Below, piece by piece: positions 43,658 through 52,150 of a stretch of DNA of 64,000 nt. The stretch covers positions 2,046,001 to 2,110,000 of the forward strand of contig NZ_JAIOAO010000001.1 in assembly GCF_021190955.1 (NCBI RefSeq), given 5' to 3'. The notes under the pieces are model-generated. The model was not told the origin of the DNA, searched no databases, and saw nothing but the letters and a program-made list of their open reading frames with translations. The translations under genes were made by a program, and so were the position numbers. The stretch is from Parachryseolinea silvisoli (lineage in GTDB: Bacteria; Bacteroidota; Bacteroidia; Cytophagales; Cyclobacteriaceae). Within the stretch, counting starts at the first letter, position 1. Each line of letters starts with the position of its first letter.

Positions 43658-45280
43658 ATGAATTTTGAACAACAGATCGGGGCGCTCTTTGTAAAAGAAG
43701 AGCAGATACCCGAGGAGTTCCGCCTGGAACCGATCCACCAGCGCGAGTACCTCAGTGGTGGTGAGCTTATACCGTGGGACGGCCCCGTCAGCGAAGTATA
43801 TTCGCCGGTATACATTTCCACCCCGGAGGGCCTTCAGCGCAAGCTGATCGGCACCTATCCGATCGGCGGTGAAAAAGAAGCCAACGAAGCACTCGAGGCC
43901 GCCCTGGCAGCCTACGACAACGGTCGCGGCGAGTGGCCCACCATGAGTGTAAGCGACCGAATTAAATGTCTGCAACGGTTTGTACAGAAAATGGGCGAGC
44001 AACGCACACTCGTAGTGAAGCTCATCATGTGGGAGATCGGCAAGTCCCACGCCGACTCAGCAAAAGAATTTGACCGCACGGTAGAGTATATCAACGCCAC
44101 CATCGAGGAGCTGAAAGATATCGACCGTCAGTCGTCGAAGTTTGAAGTCCGCGAAGGCGTGGTGGCGCAGGTACGGCGCTCGCCGTTGGGCGTGGTGTTG
44201 TGCATGGGTCCCTTCAACTACCCGCTCAACGAAACGTTCACCACGCTCATTCCCGCCATCATCATGGGCAACACACTGTTGTTCAAGCCACCGAAACACG
44301 GCACGCTGGTACACTATCCGTTGCTGAAGGCATTCCAGGAGTCGTTTCCGAAAGGCGTTGTCAACACCGTATACGGTCGCGGCGCCAACGTAACACCGGG
44401 GCTAATGGCAAGCGGCAAGATCAACGTGCTCGCCTTCATCGGCTCCAGCAAAGTAGCCAACGACCTCAAGAAGCGCCACCCGAAGATCAACCGCCTGCGC
44501 GCCGTGCTCAGCCTCGACGCCAAGAACGCCGCCATCGTCACAAAACATGCAGACCTGCCTTTGTCCGTGAGCGAAATCATCACCGGCACACTTTCCTACA
44601 ACGGTCAGCGCTGCACCGCGCTTAAAATTGTATTCGTAGAGCGCGCCATCGCCGATCAATTCCTGACTCAACTGAGCACCGCCGTATCTAAATTGACCAT
44701 CGGCCTGCCATGGACCAAAGGCGTCAACATCACGCCCGTAGCGGAGCCCAACAAACCCGACTACCTGCGGGAAGTCATTGCGGATGCAGAAGCCCATGGC
44801 GCCCGCGTGGTCAACGAGAACGGTGGCGCGACAGCGCAGTCGTTTGTCTTCCCGGCCGTCGTATACCCGGTAAACAAAGACATGAAGCTATACCGCGAGG
44901 AACAGTTCGGTCCCGTCATTCCCGTGGTGCCGTACGACGACGTGGAAGAAGTCATTGAATACCTCATCGAGTCGCCCCACGGTCAGCAGGTAAGTATCTT
45001 TAGCAACGATGCCAAAGAAGTAGCCGGCCTCATCGACCCGCTGGTAAACCAGGTAAGCCGCGTCAACATTAACAGCCAAAGTCAACGGGGCCCCGACGCC
45101 TTCCCGTTTACGGGCCGCAAAGACAGCGCCGAAGGCACCCTCTCCGTACACGATGCCCTCCGCTCCTTCTCGATCCGCTCCCTGGTCGCCACCAAAATGA
45201 CCGACACAAACGTAAAGCTCGTCAACGACATCGTCCGCAACCACGAGTCCAACTTCCTGAGCACCGATTATATTCTGTAG
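43658..45280 (+). CDS. GapN-like NADP-dependent glyceraldehyde-3-phosphate dehydrogenase (ALDH family)
   Basis: 540 aa. It resembles non-phosphorylating GAPDH-type aldehyde dehydrogenases: CMGPFNYPLNETFTTLIPA, FKPPKHGTLVHYPLL, the nucleophile Cys319 in YNGQRCTALK and NINSQSQRGPDAFPFTGRKDS. The segment that normally reads ELGGK, holding the general-base Glu 34 residues before the Cys, reads SLDAK here, so that Glu is Ser285. If active, it would oxidise glyceraldehyde-3-P to 3-phosphoglycerate with NADP+, supplying NADPH. Monocistronic. Confidence 0.85.
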   Translation: MNFEQQIGALFVKEEQIPEEFRLEPIHQREYLSGGELIPWDGPVSEVYSPVYISTPEGLQRKLIGTYPIGGEKEANEALEAALAAYDNGRGEWPTMSVSDRIKCLQRFVQKMGEQRTLVVKLIMWEIGKSHADSAKEFDRTVEYINATIEELKDIDRQSSKFEVREGVVAQVRRSPLGVVLCMGPFNYPLNETFTTLIPAIIMGNTLLFKPPKHGTLVHYPLLKAFQESFPKGVVNTVYGRGANVTPGLMASGKINVLAFIGSSKVANDLKKRHPKINRLRAVLSLDAKNAAIVTKHADLPLSVSEIITGTLSYNGQRCTALKIVFVERAIADQFLTQLSTAVSKLTIGLPWTKGVNITPVAEPNKPDYLREVIADAEAHGARVVNENGGATAQSFVFPAVVYPVNKDMKLYREEQFGPVIPVVPYDDVEEVIEYLIESPHGQQVSIFSNDAKEVAGLIDPLVNQVSRVNINSQSQRGPDAFPFTGRKDSAEGTLSVHDALRSFSIRSLVATKMTDTNVKLVNDIVRNHESNFLSTDYIL

Positions 45281-45321
45281 CGTTTGGAGATTATACCTTG
45301 GGAAGCCCTGCAAATGCACAT

Positions 45322-45367
45322 CTGGCGCAAGTCTTAGCCCCGCCGCGGGGCGGAGACTTGTGCCCAG
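45322..45367. repeat. Dispersed GC-rich imperfect palindrome, copy 2
   Basis: Starts CTGGCGCAAG and ends TTGTGCCCAG, with an inner GCCCCGCCGCGGGGC hairpin. Same family as 5245-5289, with compensating changes in the stem. Just downstream is a second palindrome CCAGTCTTCAGACTGG (45375-45390). Confidence 0.7.
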
Positions 45368-45472
45368 CATGGTGCCAGTCTTCAGACTGGCGTGGTGCCC
45401 GGCAACGTCTTCGAACAACAGTTTTTACACCAGAGGCTGGCAATAGTAGCCAATTGTGTTTTTCTTGTTACC

Positions 45473-46240
45473 ATGATCCGTAACGTCACCTGCCTCCTCC
45501 TCTTAGCCACGACCCTTTCCATAGCCCACGCTCAAACCTTCCGCGCCCTCGTCCTTACCGAGCGCGGCGGCATTCACGAGCCCTACGTCGTCGCCGGCCT
45601 CGCCTGGCTCGACTCCCTGGCCGCCGTGCATCACTTCACCTTCGACGTTATCAACAACACCGAAAAGATCAACGATGCCTGCCTGGCTCAATACCAGGTT
45701 TTTATCCAACTGAACTACCCGCCCTATACCTGGACGGAAACCGCTGCGGCAGCATTTGAAAAATATATTGCCGAAGGCAACGGCGGCGGCTGGGTGGGCT
45801 TTCACCACGCCACGTTGCTGGGCGAGTTTGACGGCTACCCCATGTGGAATTGGTTTTCCGGGTTCATGGGCGGCATCCGGTGGAAGAACTATGTGGCCAA
45901 ACTCGCGTCGGGACGGGTAACGGTAGAAGATAAAAAACACCCGGCCATGCAGGGCCTGCCGGCTACGTTTGTAATCGACAAGGAGGAGTGGTATACCTAC
46001 GATAAAAATCCGCGACCCAATGTACATGTATTGGCCAGCGTAGACGAGTCGACGTACAACCCCAGGACTGATACGACCATGGGCGACCACCCGGTCATTT
46101 GGACCAACCCGGCCATGAAAGCACGAAATATTTATATTCTGATGGGCCACCACCCCAGCCTGTTTCGGAACCCGGCCTATAACGTGCTGGTTCGCAACGC
46201 CATCCTCTGGGCCGCCGGAAAAAAAACACGTAAATCATAA
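45473..46240 (+). CDS. Secreted ThuA-like protein
   Basis: 255 aa from the ATG giving MIRNVTCLLLLATTLSIAHA, a signal peptide cleaved at AHAQ. The mature domain is a glutamine-amidotransferase-like ThuA fold: YQVFIQLNYPPYTW, GNGGGWVGFHHATL, HPAMQGLPATFVIDKEEWYTYD and HPVIWTNPAMKARNIYILMGHH. Members act in sugar metabolism (trehalose-utilisation-type), often beside glycan genes, but the reaction is not established. No sugar gene is adjacent here. Confidence 0.87.
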   Translation: MIRNVTCLLLLATTLSIAHAQTFRALVLTERGGIHEPYVVAGLAWLDSLAAVHHFTFDVINNTEKINDACLAQYQVFIQLNYPPYTWTETAAAAFEKYIAEGNGGGWVGFHHATLLGEFDGYPMWNWFSGFMGGIRWKNYVAKLASGRVTVEDKKHPAMQGLPATFVIDKEEWYTYDKNPRPNVHVLASVDESTYNPRTDTTMGDHPVIWTNPAMKARNIYILMGHHPSLFRNPAYNVLVRNAILWAAGKKTRKS

Positions 46241-46333
46241 ATACGTACACGTTTTTTTCAAAATGTATCGTAACATTACGAAGCCACAGACCAGGGGCAA
46301 CGACCCAATAGGTCGATAACGCTAAAACGATAC

Positions 46334-46765
46334 ATGAGCAAACAATTGATTGTTGAAAGAGATATAACCATCGACGCACCGGCGGCCGATGTGTGGGATA
46401 TCCTAACACTCCCCGTGTTTATTCGCGGCTGGGACGACCTGCCCGAAGACTTTGGAGACACCCCACTGCAACGCGGTACCGAGATCAAATGGACGATGAA
46501 AGATAAGTCTGTGGTACTGACCGTTACCGATTTCGAACCGCACAAACGCCTGAAGCTAAACCTATACAATTCCGATTGGGAGAACCCGGCAGAAGCCTAC
46601 GACATCGCCTATACATACACCCTGCAAGAAACAGGTGGACAAACTGAGCTGCATGTAACCATTGGCGATTTTCAGGTGCTGTCAAAAGGGCAGGATTACT
46701 TCGACTCCTCCGAAGAATTTGGCGACAATGCTACACAAAAAATCAAAGAGCTTGCCGAAAACTAG
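46334..46765 (+). CDS. SRPBCC (START-like) domain protein
   Basis: 143 aa. Opens VERDITIDAPAADVWDILT and contains WDDLPEDFGDTPLQ and TDFEPHKRLKLNLYN, characteristic of AHSA1/polyketide-cyclase-type lipid- or ligand-binding proteins. Ligand and role unknown. A small palindrome TCGTAACATTACGA lies upstream at 46268-46281. No operon partner. Confidence 0.85.
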   Translation: MSKQLIVERDITIDAPAADVWDILTLPVFIRGWDDLPEDFGDTPLQRGTEIKWTMKDKSVVLTVTDFEPHKRLKLNLYNSDWENPAEAYDIAYTYTLQETGGQTELHVTIGDFQVLSKGQDYFDSSEEFGDNATQKIKELAEN

Positions 46766-46773
46766 CAAACCTT

Positions 46774-46990
46774 CCTTCCGGTAGGCAGGCCCTTTTCCCT
46801 CGCAACATATTTATTTTCTATCACCCGGGGTAATAACCTCGGGTGCGCGACTGCATGCCTTCCAAAAAATCGTCAGGCGCTGACCGGTCCCGGTCACGCG
46901 GAGGTAGCCTGGATACGTGTGCGCACCATGCTCCAATTACGCCGTATCCATTCCGGTGACGGGCGAGGCTTGGACTTGCCTACCGGAAGG
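46774..46990. repeat. 217-nt segment bounded by perfect 14-bp inverted repeats
   Basis: Left arm CCTTCCGGTAGGCA (46774-46787) and right arm TGCCTACCGGAAGG (46977-46990). Inside are CGAGGTTATTACC-type and GGATACG...CGTATCC stems. It carries no ORF. It looks like a MITE-like or other non-coding mobile relic, but I find no clear target-site duplication. The 468-nt gap 46766-47233 otherwise shows no gene; its right part is A+T-rich and may hold the promoter of the lipoprotein gene. Confidence 0.55.
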
Positions 46991-47233
46991 CCCGTTTCGG
47001 GTGGAGGAAGTCGCGCACCATACAAATACACCGGTTACACCGTCGCGCCAGGGGTAGTAAAAGTCCATAGCAGCAACAAACTTGTATAAATCGGAACACT
47101 CGAAATATACATTAATTTATAGTATATACCGCCCATACATTATTTCGCCAAAATCAACGTTATACCCACAAAGAAAACCGTAATTGCGTTACTGCACCAT
47201 TGTAAAAATTCTACCCTACTGAACTACGTTACC

Positions 47234-48007
47234 ATGAAAAGCCAATTCACCTGTTACATACTGCTCGCTACCGCCACCGTGGCATTCGTTCGTTGCAACC
47301 ATGATGATGACCAGAGCCAACAAGCAACTCCCTGCTTACCGACCACGTTACCCGGCTATACATCGACACTTACCATTTCCTACAACGCCGACAAAAAGAT
47401 CTCGACCGTAAACTATGCCGAAGACGACACCCCCGGCTACCAGTTGTCCTACCTCTACGCCAACGGCAAGATTACACGCATAAACACGATGCAGGGCGGC
47501 GCGACAAAAGCTTATGATACATTTACGTATGGCAACGGCACGATCACAGAATCCCACTTTACCAAAGGCTCCAATCATTTTGAAGAAGACTCCCGTATCG
47601 TTTACTACTTGAATGGTACCCGTATCACGGCGTGGGCCGATCACAACCCGCACAACGGATTGACGCGACGCGACTCAGTCGTCTTTACCTACACCGACGA
47701 AAACATTACGCGAAAGGACAGCTATGGCCCCGGCGAGAACATCGAGAATTACTTCCTCTATACATACGACGATAAAACCAATCCTTTTAAGCTGGCGGGG
47801 CTAAACGACGAAGACGACGAATACTTCAAACCCATCAACATCAGCAAGAATAACGTCACCGGCATGGAGTTCCATGATGGGGACCACACCAATCACGACA
47901 ACTTCACCTATACGTACGATGCAGATGGTCTCCCCGTTACACGGGCAATAACCTGGGGCGGAATCCTGGAAGATCCGGCCCAAACCATTTCGTACGCTTG
48001 CAACTAA
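47234..48007 (+). CDS. Lipoprotein, DUF4595-like paralogue A
   Basis: 257 aa with a lipoprotein-type signal (LATATVAFVRC). The mature part is built of short beta-rich repeats (LSYLYANGKITRINTMQGG, TFTYGNGTITESHFTKG, VVFTYTDENITRKDSYGP), a pattern seen in DUF4595/RHS-like proteins of Bacteroidota. It ends ISYACN, and its paralogue at 48176 ends FGYDCK. Surface or periplasmic, function unknown. Tandem with that paralogue, 168 nt apart. Confidence 0.82.
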   Translation: MKSQFTCYILLATATVAFVRCNHDDDQSQQATPCLPTTLPGYTSTLTISYNADKKISTVNYAEDDTPGYQLSYLYANGKITRINTMQGGATKAYDTFTYGNGTITESHFTKGSNHFEEDSRIVYYLNGTRITAWADHNPHNGLTRRDSVVFTYTDENITRKDSYGPGENIENYFLYTYDDKTNPFKLAGLNDEDDEYFKPINISKNNVTGMEFHDGDHTNHDNFTYTYDADGLPVTRAITWGGILEDPAQTISYACN

Positions 48008-48175
48008 TTTGACCTTCACCGTAGACGGACGAAATTCAGACCTTGAATTTTGAATACGCGTGCGATTGATATTTTAAGACTGTTTTTCCACGAATGTAAG
48101 GTCTACTGGGATTTTACACGTAAAACCGTGATCCTTTGAGGCATCTTTAGGGTATTATTTTTTCATCCCAAAAGT

Positions 48176-49225
48176 ATGTACCTGCATAAACGATTTCTTA
48201 GTTATGTTATACTGGCGGCGGTAGCCGTTACCAGTTTTCAATGTTCAGACGACGACAGCGCCCCGGCGGACCCCAAAAGCACGGACAAAAGTATTACTTC
48301 GTTTAAATTCGCCGGCCTCACTCCTGTGGTGACGGCTACCATCAACGACGCAGCTAAAACCATTGAAGCCACGGTACCCGCCGGCACCAACCTAACGGCG
48401 CTCATTCCTACCGTTGAAATTTCAGAAGACGCCGGCGTCTCCCCCACATCCGGTATAGCGCAAAATTTCACCACCCCTGTCACCTATACGGTGACAGCCG
48501 AAGACGGCAGCAAACAGGCTTATACCGTGACGGTCACAGTGGAAGAGGAAGGCGAGGTTAGTTGCTATCCCACATTGCTGCCAGGCGATGAAGCCATGAT
48601 GGAGATCACGTACAACACTGACCTCACGGTGGCTACAGTTAACTACCAGGCTTATGATGAAGAAGGTGAGACAGGCTACCGGTCAGAGTTCGTGTATGCC
48701 AACGGCAAACCTAGCCGTGTAAATAATTTCAGCGGTGACGAAATGGTCAGCTATACCATTTTCACCTATGGTACCAATACCATTACCGAAATGTATTACT
48801 CCCAATACACCGACTTTGAAGCTGAGCACTACTATCTCTACCACCTCGACGGCGGCCGCATCACCAGCTGGGGTTATCATTCCATGCGAGAAGGGGGTGC
48901 ACGACTTGACTCCGCGGCATTTACCTACACCAATGACAACATTACACAGATGGACGGCTACGGAGATGGTGAGGATGTGGAATGGAGCAATACATTTGAG
49001 TACGATGACAAAATCAACCCGTATGCACAGGTTGGTTTTTCAGGCGACGACGATGAGTATTTTAACAATCTTACTCTCAGCAAAAACAACGTCACGCGCG
49101 CAATAAATAAGGACGGCGATGATGAGGATGTAGTGGTTTTGTACACCTACAATGACCACAACCTTCCACAGACACGAACCCTTGGCGGCGCGCCCGTCCA
49201 GACATTTGGATACGACTGTAAATAA
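48176..49225 (+). CDS. Lipoprotein, DUF5018-like domain plus DUF4595-like repeats, paralogue B
   Basis: 349 aa with a lipoprotein signal (VAVTSFQC). An N-terminal Ig-like domain (~38-125: KSITSFKFAGLTPVVTATI, VTYTVTAEDGSKQAYTVTV) of the DUF5018 type precedes a ~210-residue repeat region collinear with the gene at 47234 (EFVYANGKPSRVNNFSG, AFTYTNDNITQMDGYGDG). The two genes look like a tandem duplication in which one copy gained or the other lost the Ig domain. A TTTG-N17-TATTTTTT promoter-like pair lies at 48135-48163. It ends in a strong terminator at 49244. Confidence 0.82.
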   Translation: MYLHKRFLSYVILAAVAVTSFQCSDDDSAPADPKSTDKSITSFKFAGLTPVVTATINDAAKTIEATVPAGTNLTALIPTVEISEDAGVSPTSGIAQNFTTPVTYTVTAEDGSKQAYTVTVTVEEEGEVSCYPTLLPGDEAMMEITYNTDLTVATVNYQAYDEEGETGYRSEFVYANGKPSRVNNFSGDEMVSYTIFTYGTNTITEMYYSQYTDFEAEHYYLYHLDGGRITSWGYHSMREGGARLDSAAFTYTNDNITQMDGYGDGEDVEWSNTFEYDDKINPYAQVGFSGDDDEYFNNLTLSKNNVTRAINKDGDDEDVVVLYTYNDHNLPQTRTLGGAPVQTFGYDCK

Positions 49226-49243
49226 TTAGAATATAGACTGATA

Positions 49244-49278
49244 CAAAAGAAGGCAGCTCAATGAGCTGCCTTCTTTTG
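49244..49278 (+). terminator. Terminator of the lipoprotein gene pair
   Basis: A 17-bp perfect stem (CAAAAGAAGGCAGCTCA / TGAGCTGCCTTCTTTTG) with almost no loop, 18 nt past the stop codon of the gene at 48176. Confidence 0.85.
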
Positions 49279-49634
49279 CTTTTTACCCACTGGCTACGCC
49301 TCAAATTGGCCCGTTTCACGGGTTTTCTTGTCCTTACGCGAAACAAACTGTGCACTTCCGGACGTGCCCGATGGCAGCCCTAAAAGGTAACCAACGCGTT
49401 GAAAATAAAAATAGTACGACGAACCCGCATCCCGCGCCACTTCCCAAACGTTTATGGGAGTGTATAGAATAGAAGTATATACACAACATTAGATGATAAC
49501 AAAACTGATACCATTTTCAACTTTAGCAGGCAATTCCCGGAGTATACCGTTCTACGTCCGGCGCTAGCCGGCATACCGTGTTGGATCGTCAACACGCATC
49601 GACATTCTTGTCACCTCACAAATCAATGTAGTAT
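49279..49634. other. Gap without recognised gene upstream of the small membrane ORF
   Basis: No convincing ORF on either strand. A+T-rich stretches near 49460-49530 (ending TATACACAAC, then AAACTGATACC) could hold the promoter for the small ORF and SPFH genes. No clean TAnnTTTG match. Confidence 0.5.
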
Positions 49635-49766
49635 ATGATCAGACTCGCGCTGGCAGTCGGCTTTCTGGCTGTGTTCGGCCTGGTAGGATACGCTGTGATC
49701 CTATTGCTGACAAACCATTTTCAAAACAAAAAAGAAAACGAAAACAAACCTAACAACAACCATTAA
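49635..49766 (+). CDS. Small membrane peptide, 43 aa
   Basis: ATG at 49635, stop TAA at 49764. It encodes MIRLALAVGFLAVFGLVGYA and then VILLLTNHFQNKK, followed by an Asn/Lys/Glu-rich tail. One long hydrophobic helix with a short cytoplasmic tail. It stops 13 nt before the ATG of an SPFH protein, so the two are probably co-translated. A role as a small subunit or regulator of the SPFH complex is possible but untested. Confidence 0.6.
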   Translation: MIRLALAVGFLAVFGLVGYAVILLLTNHFQNKKENENKPNNNH

Positions 49767-49779
49767 GAACAAAACAAAC

Positions 49780-51024
49780 ATGAATCCTTTTACCAAACGA
49801 ACCATTATTATCGGTGTAGTGGCCATCCTGGCACTCATCTTTTTCCTGACCGTCAATCCGTTTTCGTGGAACGACGCCGGTAACCGAACCGTTGTTGAGC
49901 GCACCACGGGCGAGCAGATCGTACAGTTTGCCCCCGGCATTTTCTACGCCGGCTTCTTTGCCAAAGAAAAAGAATGGCCGAACCAGATCTCGGTGACATA
50001 CCAGGACCAAAACGCCCAGCTCGATATCGCAGACAACGGCATTGAGGTCGGCCAGATCATGGTCCGCTTCAGCGATGCCACCACGGCCAACGTGAAAGGT
50101 ATCACCCAGTTCATTCTGCCTTCTGACGAGAAGGAGATGATCCTGATCCACAACACGCACCGCACACCGCAGTCGCTTGTCGTAAAACGATTGGCGCCCT
50201 ACACCAAGGAGTGCTTGCAGTCGTCTGCACAGCTCATGAGCAGCGAAAAACACTACGGTGGTGGCCGCGCCCAAATGGCGCAGGATTTTATGGACCAGCT
50301 GAAAGAAGGTGTATACCTGTTGAAGACAGAGGAGAACATCGTATTCGACTCGCTGGAAAGAGAACCGAAGCGCGTATACCAGACGCAGATCCAATACGAC
50401 AAAAAGAGCGCCGCGCCGAAACGTAAGCAGTCATCGATCAAAGAGTATGGTATCACGGTTGCCGACGCCGCCATTACCGACGTGGACTACGAAGACCAGG
50501 TGGACGAAAAGCTGAAGAAGATTATCGACGCCGTAACCAAGTCGTCTATCTCGAAGCAGGAGCTCATGACCGCCCAGCAGCAAACACTGACCGCGAAAGC
50601 AAAAGGTGAGCAAGCCCTGGTGGAGATCGAGTACCAGCAAAAGCAGGAACAGACCCGCCAGGTCGTAGAAGCTGAGACCAAGGTAAAAGTAGCGGAACAG
50701 GAAAAGCTGCAACAGCGGGTGGCCTACGATGCCTCCATCCTGGAAGCGAAAAAGATCAAAGAGCTGGCCGACGCCCAGGCGTACGCCCGCGCCAGGATCA
50801 TGCGCGCCGACGGTGCCCTCGAGATGAAGCTAAAGGCACAGGTAGAAGTACAAAAGGTCTGGGCAGATGCCTTCAGTAAATATACCGGCGCGATTGTACC
50901 TCAGTTCCAAACCGGCGGTGGCACCACCACTAACGGCGCCCTGAACTTCATGGACATCATGACCGCGAAAACCGCCAAGGACTTCGCCCTCGACATGAAG
51001 AACACGAACGTTTCAGGTCAGTAA
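49780..51024 (+). CDS. Membrane-anchored SPFH/band-7 (prohibitin-like) protein
   Basis: 414 aa. One N-terminal transmembrane helix (~9-27, IIIGVVAILALIFFLTV), then an SPFH domain (~35-240; GEQIVQFAPGIFYAGFFAKE) and a long Ala/Glu/Gln-rich coiled coil (~250-345, KAKGEQALVEIEYQQKQEQ). The C-terminus is Gly/Thr-rich. Such proteins form large ring or cage assemblies at the inner membrane that hold proteases or partition membrane. A 43-aa membrane peptide is encoded just upstream. A terminator follows at 51057. Confidence 0.9.
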   Translation: MNPFTKRTIIIGVVAILALIFFLTVNPFSWNDAGNRTVVERTTGEQIVQFAPGIFYAGFFAKEKEWPNQISVTYQDQNAQLDIADNGIEVGQIMVRFSDATTANVKGITQFILPSDEKEMILIHNTHRTPQSLVVKRLAPYTKECLQSSAQLMSSEKHYGGGRAQMAQDFMDQLKEGVYLLKTEENIVFDSLEREPKRVYQTQIQYDKKSAAPKRKQSSIKEYGITVADAAITDVDYEDQVDEKLKKIIDAVTKSSISKQELMTAQQQTLTAKAKGEQALVEIEYQQKQEQTRQVVEAETKVKVAEQEKLQQRVAYDASILEAKKIKELADAQAYARARIMRADGALEMKLKAQVEVQKVWADAFSKYTGAIVPQFQTGGGTTTNGALNFMDIMTAKTAKDFALDMKNTNVSGQ

Positions 51025-51056
51025 CATCCGGCTGACGTATCACAAAAAGACCTCTT

Positions 51057-51086
51057 AAGAGCGGAGTCACCCTCCGCTCTTTTTTA
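51057..51086 (+). terminator. Terminator of the SPFH gene
   Basis: AAGAGCGGAG / CTCCGCTCTT with a 5-nt loop, followed by T residues, 33 nt after the stop codon. Confidence 0.85.
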
Positions 51087-51115
51087 TGTTTACAACAATA
51101 CGGCATCATAAACAC

Positions 51116-52138
51116 TTACTTCACATGCACCGTATACGTCCATGCATACTGATCATCGATCAATACATGAACAATCTGCCGCCCACGTGTGTTGAAAGTA
51201 TAATCAAAAAAATAACGATCGTTGTTATCAGAACCGCCAACAGGAACCACCACAACATCTTCCGATGAAGTGCCCTTCCGTACCGTAACATGATCCATTT
51301 CCGCACCCGCTCCTTTTCTAAACTCAAACATAACAGGCTCCCCTTTCACAACATCGACGTCAAAGGTCGATGGAATCAGCGGCATGGTCTTATAATCGTA
51401 AATATTGCTATAAATAATGGGCGCATAGAGAAAGTCATGCAGTGAAGGTTTCTCACGCAGGTAAAGGTAAGCAGTATCGAGGGGATAATGATTCCGGGCG
51501 AACAAGGCTGGCTCGGCCAGAAAATATTTGTCATTATAGTCTTTTATGAAAATACCCAGGGAAGCGTCGATCGAACCACTGGACCAGGTGGCATCACACA
51601 AGTACCACTGCCCACCTAGCTGCACGGCATTCCATGAGTGATTTGCATAGCCGTCACCGCGGACGTTTACCTGCCCCGAGCGACCATACCCGTGTACCAT
51701 GACACAATGGATGCCGGCATGATGCGCCAGCTCTCGCAGCAAATAGGCATAGCCCGTACATACCGTTCGATGGTGGCGGACCAACTCGCGGAAAACCCGT
51801 TGGCTAAACGGACGCCGCCACGCTTCCAATGCTACCGGGTCATCCTTCAGTTTAAACGTTTGATGCTGATTGGTCTTAAACAGAGTGTAGTCATATTCAA
51901 TATTGGTACAAACCCAGGTATAAATAGCGCGAAACTTCTCGTCATCCGTCGCCAACGGCACGGTTAGCTTGTCGGAAAGAACCTTTAGATCTGTTACCGG
52001 ATGCCCCGAATAACACGCGGCGACGCTGTCGGCCCTGGCCCACTGCACCCGAGTGACATGCGCCTGCTGCGCCACCAGAGCCACGGGCACAAGCAGGCTG
52101 CATATCACAAGGAATAAGATGCGCATCAATACCGACAT
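51116..52138 (-). CDS. Secreted transglutaminase-like protein
   Basis: 340 aa with a signal peptide (MRILFLVICSLLVPVALVAQ). The transglutaminase core at ~85-190 has the Cys-His-Asp triad: Cys in RTVCTGYAYLLREL, His in YANHSWNAVQL, Asp in WYLCDATWSSG. Upstream lies the KyrB-like helical segment TYVCTNIEYDY-type (here YTWVCTNIEYDYTLF). The C-terminal ~120 residues are beta-rich. Probably a cysteine protease or peptide-amide hydrolase acting outside the cell rather than a true crosslinker. Downstream neighbour is the SPFH gene terminator. Confidence 0.87.
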   Translation of the reverse strand: MSVLMRILFLVICSLLVPVALVAQQAHVTRVQWARADSVAACYSGHPVTDLKVLSDKLTVPLATDDEKFRAIYTWVCTNIEYDYTLFKTNQHQTFKLKDDPVALEAWRRPFSQRVFRELVRHHRTVCTGYAYLLRELAHHAGIHCVMVHGYGRSGQVNVRGDGYANHSWNAVQLGGQWYLCDATWSSGSIDASLGIFIKDYNDKYFLAEPALFARNHYPLDTAYLYLREKPSLHDFLYAPIIYSNIYDYKTMPLIPSTFDVDVVKGEPVMFEFRKGAGAEMDHVTVRKGTSSEDVVVVPVGGSDNNDRYFFDYTFNTRGRQIVHVLIDDQYAWTYTVHVK

Positions 52139-52150
52139 GAAAGTATAGCG

